Positions 26,415 through 35,474 of a DNA stretch of 64,000 bases are shown here, piece by piece. Position 1 is the stretch's first letter. The number at the start of each line of letters is the position of its first letter. The notes under the pieces are model-generated. The model was not told the DNA's origin, searched no databases, and saw only the letters and a program-made list of their open reading frames with translations. The DNA is from Coprobacter secundus (lineage in GTDB: Bacteria; Bacteroidota; Bacteroidia; Bacteroidales; Coprobacteraceae), in assembly GCA_000803105.1 (NCBI GenBank), contig JTDA01000015.1, forward strand, positions 52,727 to 116,726. The letters are read 5' to 3'. The position numbers were made by a program, and so were the translations under genes.

Positions 26415-28484
26415 ATGTTTGAAAAATTGAAATATTTGGCTGGGACGATAATGGGGACATTTTTTTGTGTGTCTTTTATGTCTTCGTGTTCAAATCAGTC
26501 GTCCCATGTAGTAGCTGAGGTAGTAGAGAGGCCTAATGTGTCGGCAGTGAATGTGAGCTACGCCGGAAATAAGGCCCCTTTACAACCTCAAAATTTTATG
26601 AAATTGCCTGTCGGCCAGGTACAGCCGACGGGGTGGTTGAAAAAATATCTTCTTTTGCAAAGGGATGGCCTTACCGGGAAGTTGGGTGAAATCAGTGCTT
26701 GGTTGGAGAAAGATAATAATGCCTGGCTGATGTCGGGAGGAGACCATGGCTGGGAAGAAGTTCCGTATTGGCTGAAGGGGTATGGCGATTTGGCTTATAT
26801 ATTGGGTGATACAGCAATGATATCTGAAGCGAAAGTTTGGATTGAAGGGGCTATACGTAGCCAGCAACCGAACGGATATTTCGGCCCGGTAAATGAAAAG
26901 GACGGGAAAAAAGAATTGTGGGCCAATATGATTATGCTTTGGTGCTTACAATCTTATTATGAATATTCACAAGATTCCCGAGTTATCGACTTGATGACTA
27001 ATTATTTTAAATGGCAAATGACTGTTCCTGACGAGCAATTCTTGAAAGATTATTGGGAGAATAGCCGGGGAGGAGATAATTTGTTGAGTGTATATTGGTT
27101 ATATAATAAGACGGGAGATAAGTTCTTGCTTGATTTGGCTAAAAAAATACACCGTAATACAGCAGACTGGACTAACGATTCTTCGTTACCGAATTGGCAT
27201 AATGTGAATATTGCCCAATGTTTCAGAGAACCGGCGACTTATTATATGCTTTCGGGCGACTCTGCCGATTTGGCTGCCACTTATAATGTGCATAATCTGG
27301 TGCGTCGTATCTTCGGACAAGTACCGGGTGGAATGTTCGGTGCTGACGAGAACGCCCGTATGGGGTACATAGACCCACGTCAGGGAACAGAGACTTGCGG
27401 ATTTGTAGAGCAAATGGCTTCTGATGAGCTGTTATTATGTATGACTGGAGACCCTATGTGGGCAGAGCATTGCGAGGAAGTAGCTTTTAATTCTTATCCG
27501 GCAGCAGTGATGCCGGATTTTAAAGCGTTGCGTTATATTACTTGCCCTAATCAAGTAGTCAGTGACTCGAAAGACCATAAGCCCGGTATTGATAACGGGG
27601 GGCCATTTTTGGCCATGAATCCGTTCAGCAGCCGTTGTTGTCAGCATAACCATGCTCAGGGATGGCCTTATTATATAGAACATCTTGTCTTGGCGACTCC
27701 CGATAATGGAGTTGCAACGGCTATCTATGGACCATGTTATGCAACGATAAAGGTGGGAGAAAAGGGTGTGCCTGTAAAAATTACGGAAGAGACAATATAT
27801 CCGTTTGAGGAAACGATATGTTTGAAAATGGAGATGCCGGAGTCGGTGAAATTCCCACTTTATCTCCGTATTCCTTCCTGGTGTGAAAATGCTGAGGTAA
27901 AAGTAAATGGCCGCAATGCCGGGGTAGAGGCTAAGAGAGGCAAATATGTCCGCTTGTCAGGGAAATGGAATAATGGAGATGAAGTTACACTTCATTTCCC
28001 GATGAAGATAGAAACTGTGTCTTGGCCGACAAATAAAGAGAGTGTAAGTGTGAATTACGGCCCGTTGACCTTTTCGCTGTTGATAAAAGAAGATTACAAG
28101 AAAGTGAAGAGTAATGAGAATGCCATTTGGGACTCGAAATGGCAAAAAGATGCGGATGTAGATGCATGGCCTACTTATGAAATATATCCGGGAAGTCCGT
28201 GGAATTATGCGTTGTGTGCATCGTCTGATGATTTGAGACAAATGGTTGTCGAAAAGAGGGAATGGCCTTCTGATGATTTTCCGTTTTCTGCGAATTCTGT
28301 TCCAATTATAATTAAAGCAAAGGGGTGCAGAGTGCCTTCATGGAAAATAGATAAATATGGGTTATGTGGAGTATTGCCCGATGAAAATTGCAAGCAAAGC
28401 GATTCCATAGAGGATATAACGTTGGTACCTATGGGGGCTGCACGATTGAGAATTTCTGCTTTCCCGGTAGCTCATCAAAAATAA
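26415..28484 (+). CDS. DUF1680 (GH127-clan) lipoprotein
   Basis: 689 residues from ATG 26415 (MFEKLKYLAG...), with a lipobox FMSSC; an upstream ATG at 26382 adds no signal. The catalytic region has SGGDHGWEEVPYWLKGYGDL, QPNGYFGP and the putative zinc set Glu326, Cys328 (GTETCGFVEQ), Cys408 and Cys409 (SSRCCQHNHAQGWPYY). The latter context, CCQHN rather than CCPPN or CCxGTG, places it in a distant branch, so the reaction may not be beta-L-arabinofuranoside cleavage. The C-terminal beta-sandwich has LRIPSWCENAEVKVNGR. Possible -7 element TATTTTTG at 26359-26366. It belongs to the same-strand PUL. Confidence 0.8.
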   Translation: MFEKLKYLAGTIMGTFFCVSFMSSCSNQSSHVVAEVVERPNVSAVNVSYAGNKAPLQPQNFMKLPVGQVQPTGWLKKYLLLQRDGLTGKLGEISAWLEKDNNAWLMSGGDHGWEEVPYWLKGYGDLAYILGDTAMISEAKVWIEGAIRSQQPNGYFGPVNEKDGKKELWANMIMLWCLQSYYEYSQDSRVIDLMTNYFKWQMTVPDEQFLKDYWENSRGGDNLLSVYWLYNKTGDKFLLDLAKKIHRNTADWTNDSSLPNWHNVNIAQCFREPATYYMLSGDSADLAATYNVHNLVRRIFGQVPGGMFGADENARMGYIDPRQGTETCGFVEQMASDELLLCMTGDPMWAEHCEEVAFNSYPAAVMPDFKALRYITCPNQVVSDSKDHKPGIDNGGPFLAMNPFSSRCCQHNHAQGWPYYIEHLVLATPDNGVATAIYGPCYATIKVGEKGVPVKITEETIYPFEETICLKMEMPESVKFPLYLRIPSWCENAEVKVNGRNAGVEAKRGKYVRLSGKWNNGDEVTLHFPMKIETVSWPTNKESVSVNYGPLTFSLLIKEDYKKVKSNENAIWDSKWQKDADVDAWPTYEIYPGSPWNYALCASSDDLRQMVVEKREWPSDDFPFSANSVPIIIKAKGCRVPSWKIDKYGLCGVLPDENCKQSDSIEDITLVPMGAARLRISAFPVAHQK

Positions 28485-28512
28485 AATCGATTCAGAAGTT
28501 AGAAGTAAATGT

Positions 28513-28547
28513 GAGGAAGAGGATGTGCCAGAGTGTCCTCTTTCTTT
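28513..28547 (+). terminator. Possible intra-PUL hairpin terminator
   Basis: GAAGAGGA (28516-28523) pairs with TCCTCTTT (28536-28543) with one G-U and a 12-base loop, followed by a short CTTTAG rather than a long T-run. It may partially terminate or protect RNA ends between the DUF1680 lipoprotein and the fusion enzyme. Confidence 0.4.
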
Positions 28548-28578
28548 AGTGTAAATCTCTATAAAATAAAAGTTTATC

Positions 28579-31500
28579 ATGAAAAAGACAGTAACATTAT
28601 GCTTTTTCTTTATAGTATTGTTTTTCAGCGGGCATTTTGATGTATCGGCTGCACTGAATCCTATTAATCCCGTACTACCCGGTGATCGTCCTGACCCGTC
28701 GGTGATAAAAATCGGGGATGAGTATTGGGCTATAGCTACGTCGAATGAGTGGAGTCCCTTATTTCCGATTTTTAAATCGAAAGACTTGAATAATTGGGAG
28801 TTGGTAAGTTATGTATTTCCCAAAGGGGCACCTAAGTGGGCATTGAATAACTTTTGGGCTCCGGAGTTGTCTTATGATGAGACTCAGAACAAGGTGTATG
28901 TATATTATACTGCCCGGGACAAATCGTCGAATCGATTGTCGTGTGCCGTAGCTGTGGCAAGTTCTCCGGAAGGTCCTTATAAGGATTTGGGTCCGTTGGT
29001 TGCACAAGAACCGGGTTCGATAGATGCGTTTGCGGTACGTGATGAAAACGGGAAGCTGTATTTGTTGTGGAAAGAAGACGGAAACAGTATGGGGCGTCCG
29101 ACAACCATCTGGGCTCAGGAAATGACGGAAGACCGCAAAAAGCTGGTCGGAGAAATGCATGCTTTGATTGTGAACGATACTCCTTGGGAAGAAGGATTGG
29201 TAGAGGGAGTATGTGTGTTCCGAAAAGACGGGTATTTTTATGCTATATATTCTGCTGCGGGCTGTTGTGATAAAAATTGTAATTATAAGACGGGAGTGGC
29301 ACGGTCCAAAACCTTGTTGGGCAAGTGGGAAAAATATCAGAAAAATCCGATATTGGTTGATAATGCCGACTGGAAATGTCCCGGGCATGGTACGGTTGTA
29401 GAAAATGGAGGCGACTTGTATTATCTTTATCACGCTTATAACCGGAATGGCTCGGTATATGTAGGCCGTGAGGGTGTACTTGAGAAAATATACTGGACGG
29501 CTGACGGGTGGCCTTATTTCAAAAATGATGCATCTTATAATCGTAAAAACGAGTCGCTCGACTTTACCGATACTTTTACAGGTAAAACGTTAAATCCGTT
29601 GTGGCAATGGAGAGTGACACAGAAGATAAAGTTTTCTACGGGGGAGAAAGGATTGTGTCTGTATGCTTCGCATGAGAATAAAGATTTGGGGAGCTTGTTG
29701 GTGCAGCCTATAAAGGCTTTGAATTTTACATTGGAGGCAACAGTAGGATTACAAAAGGAACCGGCTGCAGCCGGTATCGCGATTATCGGTGGTGCGAATA
29801 ATGGCTTTGGTGCACCATTGGCCGGTATAGGTATTTCTGCAACGAAAGAGAAAATAAATGTTTGGAAAACGATAAACGGCGAGACAACGGTTTTGTCGGA
29901 AGTAGAAAATCCGAATGGTGAACAATCGGATATACGGATGGCTGTATCGGATGGTTATAAGCTTGTTTTTTCTTATAAATCGAGTGACGGGAAGTGGATA
30001 AAAGCCGGTAATGAAATCGATGCATCTCCCTATGTTCCTTGGGGAATGGGTTTCCGTATCGGTTTAGTTGCAAAGGGGGATAAGAAATGTCCGGTTTACT
30101 TTAAAAAGGTATCATTGAAAAACGGCACTGTAAAGCGTCTGGAAGATTATACGTATCAGGATGTGCCTTTTACCAATGTACATTTTACTGATAAATTTTG
30201 GGCGGGACGTATCGAGACCGTAAGAAATGTAACTGTGCCTTTTGCTTTTGACAAATGTGAGGAAACCGGCCGTATAGATAATTTTGCTATTGCCGGGAAA
30301 CTGAAAGAGGGACGTTTTAATTCTCCGTATCCGTTTGACGATTCGGATGTGTATAAGATTATGGAAGGAGCGGCTTATCTGTTGGCTGTGGAGAAAGATC
30401 CCGAATTGGATGCTTATATGGATAGCCTGATTTACTTGATAGGGAAAGCTCAAGAGCCGGACGGTTATCTGTATACTAACCGTACGATTAGTAATCCGTT
30501 GCATCCTTGGGCTGCGAAACACCGTTGGGAGAATGAGCGTGATAACAGTCATGAGTTGTATAATGTGGGTCATATGTATGAGGCTGCTGTAGCTCATTAT
30601 AAAGCTACGGGAAAACGTACGTTCCTTGATATTGCCATTAAAAATGCTAATTTGTTGTGTGAAACTTTTGGTCCGGAACCAGGGAAAATAACTGTGGCTC
30701 CCGGACATCAGGAGGTGGAGCTGGCTTTGGTCAAACTGTACAGAGCGACAGGGGATACACGCTATCTGAATCTGTCTAAATTTTTTCTGGATGCCAGAGG
30801 CAAATATGAAGGATATGACAGGAACAGTAAGGACCAGTTCCGTTGCGGAGCTTATTGGCAGGACCATCTGCCGGTCACTCAGCAAGACGAAGCGGTAGGA
30901 CATGCTGTACGGGCCGGTTATATGTATGCAGCTATGACGGATATTGCTGCCTTGAAGGACGATAGTGATTATTTGAAGGCGGTGGATAAGTTGTGGAATA
31001 ATGTTGTAGGCAAGAAATTGTATATTACAGGCGGGGTAGGTGCTACACGTCATGGAGAGGCGTTCGGTCGGAATTATGAATTACCGAACAGTACTGCGTA
31101 TTGCGAAACTTGTGCTGCTATAGCCAATTGTATGTGGAATTTGCGTATGTTTATGTTGCATGGAGATTCGAAGTATATAGATATTCTGGAACGTTCGTTG
31201 TATAATGGTGTGTTGAGCGGACTGGAGTTGGATGGCTCTAAGTTTTTCTATCCTAATGTGTTGTCTTGCGATAAAGGCGGTTCGTTGCGGAGCCCGTGGT
31301 TCGATTGTTCTTGCTGTCCGTCCAATTTGGCACGTTTTATACCGTCGGTTCCGGGATATGTGTATTCAGTTTCGGACAAGGGCATGTATGTAAATCTGTA
31401 TGGGGCGAATACTGCTGATGTTGTCTTGAAGACCGGTACGCATCTAAGGGTAGCGCAGTCTACCGAATATCCTTGGGATGGTAAGATAAAACTGGCTGTT

Positions 31501-32499
31501 GAGCCTGACAAGATAGAGGCATTTGATGTTATGCTCCGTATTCCGGGTTGGGTTCGCGATATGCCTGTAGGTTCGGATTTATATGCTTATACCGATAAGA
31601 ATATTCCTGTAATTGATATATATGTCAACGGAGAGAAGGTTGATTATGACATGCAGAAAGGATATGCTGTATTGTCACGCATCTGGCAAAAAGGCGATAT
31701 TGTAGAGTTTGCTTTGCCGATGGATGTTCATAAAGTTTTGGCAAATGAGCAGGTCGAAGCGGACAGGGGCTATCTGTCTATCGAAAGAGGGCCTATTGTA
31801 TATTGTGCGGAATTTGCCGATAATAAGGGTGAGGTTATGAATTTCCTTATGAATGAAAATCAAAAATTCGATGTACAACCGGCTTCCGAAATGTTTGATG
31901 GTGTCGTATTGCTGAAGGATACAGATGCCCGACGGATTGTTTCGGAAAATAACTATACGACTATAAAGGAAAAAGAGGATACATTGACGCTGATTCCTTA
32001 TTATGCTCGTTCACACCGGGGGACAGGAGAAATGACAGTATGGTTCCCGTATGAAGAGAATATTATTCGTCGTCAGTTGATAGATCAGGGACGTATCGTG
32101 GATAAAGTAATCATCGGTAATGAAGTTTCGGAGAAAAAACATCAATTGAAGGGCGAAAATACTCATTCGGGAGGTGGAGCTGACTCTTGGCGCGATGCTT
32201 CGAATGGAGGTTGGTTTTCTTATGTTGTGAAAGTAGACGGGACGTCTCCTATGGAGTTGGTACTGACTTATAACAGTACGGACGGAGGTAACCGGGAATT
32301 CGACATATTGGTAGATAATCGGAAGATTGCAGACCAAAAACTTCGTGCAGAGACTTATAGTGCATTGATAGAGAAGGTATATCCGATACCGAGTAATTTG
32401 ACCCGGGGTAAGAAAAAGGTGGTTGTTAAATTAAAAGCTCTTCCGGGTATGACTGCTGGCGGTATATTCGGTCTGCGAGTGCAGAAAACTCTTAAATGA
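28579..32499 (+). CDS. GH43-GH127 fusion enzyme, secreted
   Basis: 1306 residues, far longer than either family alone. After a signal peptide (to about 25) a five-bladed GH43 propeller (about 30-325) carries all three acidic residues: Asp39 (DRPDPSV), Asp149 (GSIDAFAV) and Glu209 (VEGVCVF). A beta-sandwich follows (about 330-515, DFTDTFTGKTLNPLWQWR). Then a full GH127 domain (about 520-1150) has Glu843-Thr-Cys845 and Cys912-Cys913 (DCSCCPSNLARF), the zinc/nucleophile set of HypBA1. The tail (about 1160-1306, VDKVIIGNEVSEKKH, NGGWFSYVVKVDG) is a C-terminal beta-sandwich typical after such enzymes. Two activities on one chain suggest removal of an arabinose or xylose cap and then a beta-L-arabinofuranosyl unit. 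The stop overlaps the next start (ATGA). Confidence 0.92.
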   Translation: MKKTVTLCFFFIVLFFSGHFDVSAALNPINPVLPGDRPDPSVIKIGDEYWAIATSNEWSPLFPIFKSKDLNNWELVSYVFPKGAPKWALNNFWAPELSYDETQNKVYVYYTARDKSSNRLSCAVAVASSPEGPYKDLGPLVAQEPGSIDAFAVRDENGKLYLLWKEDGNSMGRPTTIWAQEMTEDRKKLVGEMHALIVNDTPWEEGLVEGVCVFRKDGYFYAIYSAAGCCDKNCNYKTGVARSKTLLGKWEKYQKNPILVDNADWKCPGHGTVVENGGDLYYLYHAYNRNGSVYVGREGVLEKIYWTADGWPYFKNDASYNRKNESLDFTDTFTGKTLNPLWQWRVTQKIKFSTGEKGLCLYASHENKDLGSLLVQPIKALNFTLEATVGLQKEPAAAGIAIIGGANNGFGAPLAGIGISATKEKINVWKTINGETTVLSEVENPNGEQSDIRMAVSDGYKLVFSYKSSDGKWIKAGNEIDASPYVPWGMGFRIGLVAKGDKKCPVYFKKVSLKNGTVKRLEDYTYQDVPFTNVHFTDKFWAGRIETVRNVTVPFAFDKCEETGRIDNFAIAGKLKEGRFNSPYPFDDSDVYKIMEGAAYLLAVEKDPELDAYMDSLIYLIGKAQEPDGYLYTNRTISNPLHPWAAKHRWENERDNSHELYNVGHMYEAAVAHYKATGKRTFLDIAIKNANLLCETFGPEPGKITVAPGHQEVELALVKLYRATGDTRYLNLSKFFLDARGKYEGYDRNSKDQFRCGAYWQDHLPVTQQDEAVGHAVRAGYMYAAMTDIAALKDDSDYLKAVDKLWNNVVGKKLYITGGVGATRHGEAFGRNYELPNSTAYCETCAAIANCMWNLRMFMLHGDSKYIDILERSLYNGVLSGLELDGSKFFYPNVLSCDKGGSLRSPWFDCSCCPSNLARFIPSVPGYVYSVSDKGMYVNLYGANTADVVLKTGTHLRVAQSTEYPWDGKIKLAVEPDKIEAFDVMLRIPGWVRDMPVGSDLYAYTDKNIPVIDIYVNGEKVDYDMQKGYAVLSRIWQKGDIVEFALPMDVHKVLANEQVEADRGYLSIERGPIVYCAEFADNKGEVMNFLMNENQKFDVQPASEMFDGVVLLKDTDARRIVSENNYTTIKEKEDTLTLIPYYARSHRGTGEMTVWFPYEENIIRRQLIDQGRIVDKVIIGNEVSEKKHQLKGENTHSGGGADSWRDASNGGWFSYVVKVDGTSPMELVLTYNSTDGGNREFDILVDNRKIADQKLRAETYSALIEKVYPIPSNLTRGKKKVVVKLKALPGMTAGGIFGLRVQKTLK

Positions 32500-33521
32500 A
32501 AAATATGAAGAGTAAAAAGTTGATTATAGTGTGTGCTTTTTTAGTTGGTGTTTCCGGATTTTCCCTGGCTCGGCCGGGGAAATCCGGAAATATTGTGCAT
32601 CCGGGAAAGCATGAAATGTATTTCGGTGATACGACTCGAGTGGGGAGACCTTTTTCCAAAGACCCTCATGTCCTGTTTTTTCAAGGTCGTTATTTAATGT
32701 ATTATTCCATTCCGCCTCGAGAGAATGCTTCAGGTATGCAGGGGTGGGGTATCGGTATAGCGGAAAGTAAAAATTTGAGAGAGTGGAAACGGATAGGAGA
32801 GATAGAGCCGGAGGAAACGTATGAAGCTCGGGGATTTTGTGCTCCCGGCGGGCTGGTAAGGAACGATACGATACATCTTTTTTATCAAAGTTATGGCAAT
32901 GGGAATCGCGATGCTATTTGTCATGCTTGGTCGGTAGACGGGATAAACTTTACGCGTGATAGTTCCAATCCTATATTTGCCCCTTCAGGTGATTGGAATT
33001 GCGGGCGAGCTATAGATGCGGAGGTGGTCTTTTGCAATGATAAGTATTACCTTTATTATGCTACGCGTACCCCTGATTTCAGTACACAGATTATTGGAGT
33101 GGCCACGGCTCCGGTAGGAGCGTCTTTTGCACGTGATTGTTGGACAGAAGCAGCTGATAAAGCTATTTTGGTACCGGAATACCCTTGGGAGGGAAAATGT
33201 GTTGAAGCTCCTTCTGTGGTGCAATTAGGAGAGTGGATGTACATGTTTTATGCTGGGGCATATAATAATAATCCTCAGCAAATCGGTGTTGCCAAAAGTA
33301 AAGATGGTATCCATTGGGAGAAGATGAGCAATAAACCTTTTTTGAGCAATGGAGACTGGGGCACATGGAATTATTGTGAATCGGGTCATCCGCATATTTT
33401 CAAGGCTCCGGGAGGCAAGACCTTTCTGTTTTTTCAGGGAAATGATGATTACGGAAAGAGTTGGCTGTTGTCGAATAAAAGAGTTTGGTGGCATGAAGGG
33501 ATACCCAGCCTGAGAAAATAA
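32496..33521 (+). CDS. GH43-like five-bladed beta-propeller glycosidase, secreted
   Basis: 341 residues, starting at ATG 32496 inside the previous stop (or ATG 32505). Signal peptide MKSKKLIIVCAFLVG.... Propeller blades with acidic candidates: FSKDPHVLFFQGRYLMYYS, RAIDAEVVFCNDKYYLYYAT and VEAPSVVQLGEWMYMFYAG, each placing an Asp, Asp and Glu where GH43/GH117-type enzymes hold catalytic residues. It could belong to GH43, GH117 or a nearby unclassified family. Translational coupling to the fusion enzyme suggests joint action on the same side chain. It ends the first sub-operon; a promoter-like element follows at 33573. Confidence 0.75.
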   Translation: MKNMKSKKLIIVCAFLVGVSGFSLARPGKSGNIVHPGKHEMYFGDTTRVGRPFSKDPHVLFFQGRYLMYYSIPPRENASGMQGWGIGIAESKNLREWKRIGEIEPEETYEARGFCAPGGLVRNDTIHLFYQSYGNGNRDAICHAWSVDGINFTRDSSNPIFAPSGDWNCGRAIDAEVVFCNDKYYLYYATRTPDFSTQIIGVATAPVGASFARDCWTEAADKAILVPEYPWEGKCVEAPSVVQLGEWMYMFYAGAYNNNPQQIGVAKSKDGIHWEKMSNKPFLSNGDWGTWNYCESGHPHIFKAPGGKTFLFFQGNDDYGKSWLLSNKRVWWHEGIPSLRK

Positions 33522-33572
33522 CTGAGAAAATAAAATTTTATTTATTGTTAATCATTAATTAAGATTTGTTAA

Positions 33573-33604
33573 TTGTATTTTGTACATTTATTTATTTATA
33601 TTTG
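33573..33604 (+). promoter_or_regulatory. Probable promoter of the GH2-galM pair
   Basis: TTG at 33573-33575 and TATATTTG at 33597-33604 (TAnnTTTG) are 21 bases apart and end 20 bases before the ATG at 33624. Near-optimal Bacteroidota promoter spacing; it suggests a separate transcript for the last two genes. Confidence 0.55.
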
Positions 33605-33623
33605 TCAAAATAACCAGTGTATC

Positions 33624-35435
33624 ATGAGAAAGATATTATTATCGGCTGTTATAGCCACAGTTACTATCCCTATGTTTGCCCAGTGGAAACCGGCAGGGGA
33701 CCGGATAAAGACAGATTGGGCTGAAAAAATAGATGTTAATAATGTATTACCTGAGTATCCTCGTCCTATTATGGAGAGGAGTGAGTGGCAGAATCTGAAT
33801 GGTCTTTGGAACTATTCGATAGTCACAGCCAATCAACAGAAGCCGCAGCAGTTTGACGGTAAAATATTGGTTCCTTTTGCTGTTGAGTCGAGTTTATCAG
33901 GAGTAGGAAAGAGAGTCGGTGCAGAGAATGAAATCTGGTATGAACGGGAGTTTACTGTGCCATCTTCTTGGAAAAATAAAAATATTATTTTGCATTTCGG
34001 TGCTGTAGACTGGAAAACCGATGTATGGGTAAATGATGTGAAGGTGGGCTCTCATACGGGAGGTTTCACTCCGTTTAGTTTTGATATAACTCCGGCTTTG
34101 CAGAAGGGGAGTAACAAGTTGACAGTGAAGGTATGGGACCCTACGGATAAGGGATACCAGCCACGGGGCAAACAGGTAAATAATCCGGGGGGGATATGGT
34201 ATACTCCGGTAAGTGGAATATGGCAGACTGTATGGTTGGAACCGGTTCCGGAGAAGTATATCCAGTCGGTAAAAACTACTCCGGATATAGACCGTAATAT
34301 GTTGACTTTGTCAGTTGCTGCAAAGAATCTTTCGGATGCAGACCGTATTGAGGTTGTAGTATCGAAGGATGTTAAACAAGTGGCTAAGGGGGTATCTATA
34401 AACGGATTGCCAGTAGAGATATCAATGCCTAAAGACGTGAAATTGTGGTCACCGGATTCTCCTTTCTTATATGACATGCAAGTATCACTGATTTCGAATG
34501 GTAAGGCTGTAGATAAAGTGAAGAGTTATGCGGCTATGCGTAAGTATTCGACTCATCGGGATTCTAACGGTATTGTCCGTTTGCAATTGAATAATAAGGA
34601 TTTATTCCAATTCGGGCCGTTAGACCAAGGTTGGTGGCCTGATGGCTTATATACGGCACCTACGGACGAGGCTTTGGTATATGATATCCAGAAAACGAAG
34701 GACTTCGGGTTCAATATGATAAGAAAACATATCAAAGTGGAACCTGCCCGTTGGTATACGTGGTGTGACAAGTTGGGTATTATCGTATGGCAGGATATGC
34801 CGAGTGGGGACAGGAATCCCGAATGGCAAAACCGCCAATATTTCACCGGAACGGAAGTGAAACGTTCTGCCGAGTCGGAAGCTAATTATAAAAAAGAGTG
34901 GAAAGAGATTATCGATTGCCTTTATTCATACCCATGTATCGGGACTTGGGTTCCGTTCAATGAAGCGTGGGGACAGTTTAAAACTCCTGAGATAGCAGAA
35001 TGGACCAAAGCTTATGACCCGACTCGCCTGGTGAACCCGGCAAGTGGAGGAAATCACTATACTTGCGGGGATATGCTCGACCTTCATAATTATCCGGGTC
35101 CTGAAATGTATCTTTATGATGCACAACGTGCTAATGTACTGGGTGAATACGGAGGTATAGGAATGGTTGTCAAAGGCCATATCTGGGAACCGGACCGCAA
35201 TTGGGGGTATGTGCAGTTTAACAGTTCTGATGAGGTATTGAAAGAATATGCAAAATTTGCCAAACAGTTGAAACAGTTGATTAAAAACGGATTCTCGGCT
35301 GCGGTATATACTCAGACAACGGATGTCGAAATCGAGGTAAATGGCCTGATGACTTATGACCGTAAAGTGATTAAGGTAGATGAACAGAAATTGAAGAAAA
35401 TAAATGACAGTATTTGTCGTTCTTTAGATAAGTAA
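33624..35435 (+). CDS. GH2 beta-glycosidase, secreted
   Basis: 603 residues from ATG 33624 (MRKILLSAVIATVTIPMFAQ, signal peptide); a frame opening at 33573 is upstream of this and overlaps the promoter. GH2 sugar-binding (LNGLWNYSIV, ILVPFAVESSLSG, NPGGIWYTPVSGIWQTVWLE), Ig-like and TIM-barrel domains, with acid/base Glu447 (WVPFNEAWGQF) and nucleophile Glu508 (VLGEYGGIG). Compact, with no extra C-terminal module. The WVPFNEAWGQ context is common in Bacteroidota GH2 enzymes labelled beta-galactosidase or beta-glucuronidase; the substrate is not readable. Confidence 0.9.
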   Translation: MRKILLSAVIATVTIPMFAQWKPAGDRIKTDWAEKIDVNNVLPEYPRPIMERSEWQNLNGLWNYSIVTANQQKPQQFDGKILVPFAVESSLSGVGKRVGAENEIWYEREFTVPSSWKNKNIILHFGAVDWKTDVWVNDVKVGSHTGGFTPFSFDITPALQKGSNKLTVKVWDPTDKGYQPRGKQVNNPGGIWYTPVSGIWQTVWLEPVPEKYIQSVKTTPDIDRNMLTLSVAAKNLSDADRIEVVVSKDVKQVAKGVSINGLPVEISMPKDVKLWSPDSPFLYDMQVSLISNGKAVDKVKSYAAMRKYSTHRDSNGIVRLQLNNKDLFQFGPLDQGWWPDGLYTAPTDEALVYDIQKTKDFGFNMIRKHIKVEPARWYTWCDKLGIIVWQDMPSGDRNPEWQNRQYFTGTEVKRSAESEANYKKEWKEIIDCLYSYPCIGTWVPFNEAWGQFKTPEIAEWTKAYDPTRLVNPASGGNHYTCGDMLDLHNYPGPEMYLYDAQRANVLGEYGGIGMVVKGHIWEPDRNWGYVQFNSSDEVLKEYAKFAKQLKQLIKNGFSAAVYTQTTDVEIEVNGLMTYDRKVIKVDEQKLKKINDSICRSLDK

Positions 35436-35474
35436 GGAATAGAGATAGAGTGTAAAACTTTAAAATAAAAACCA

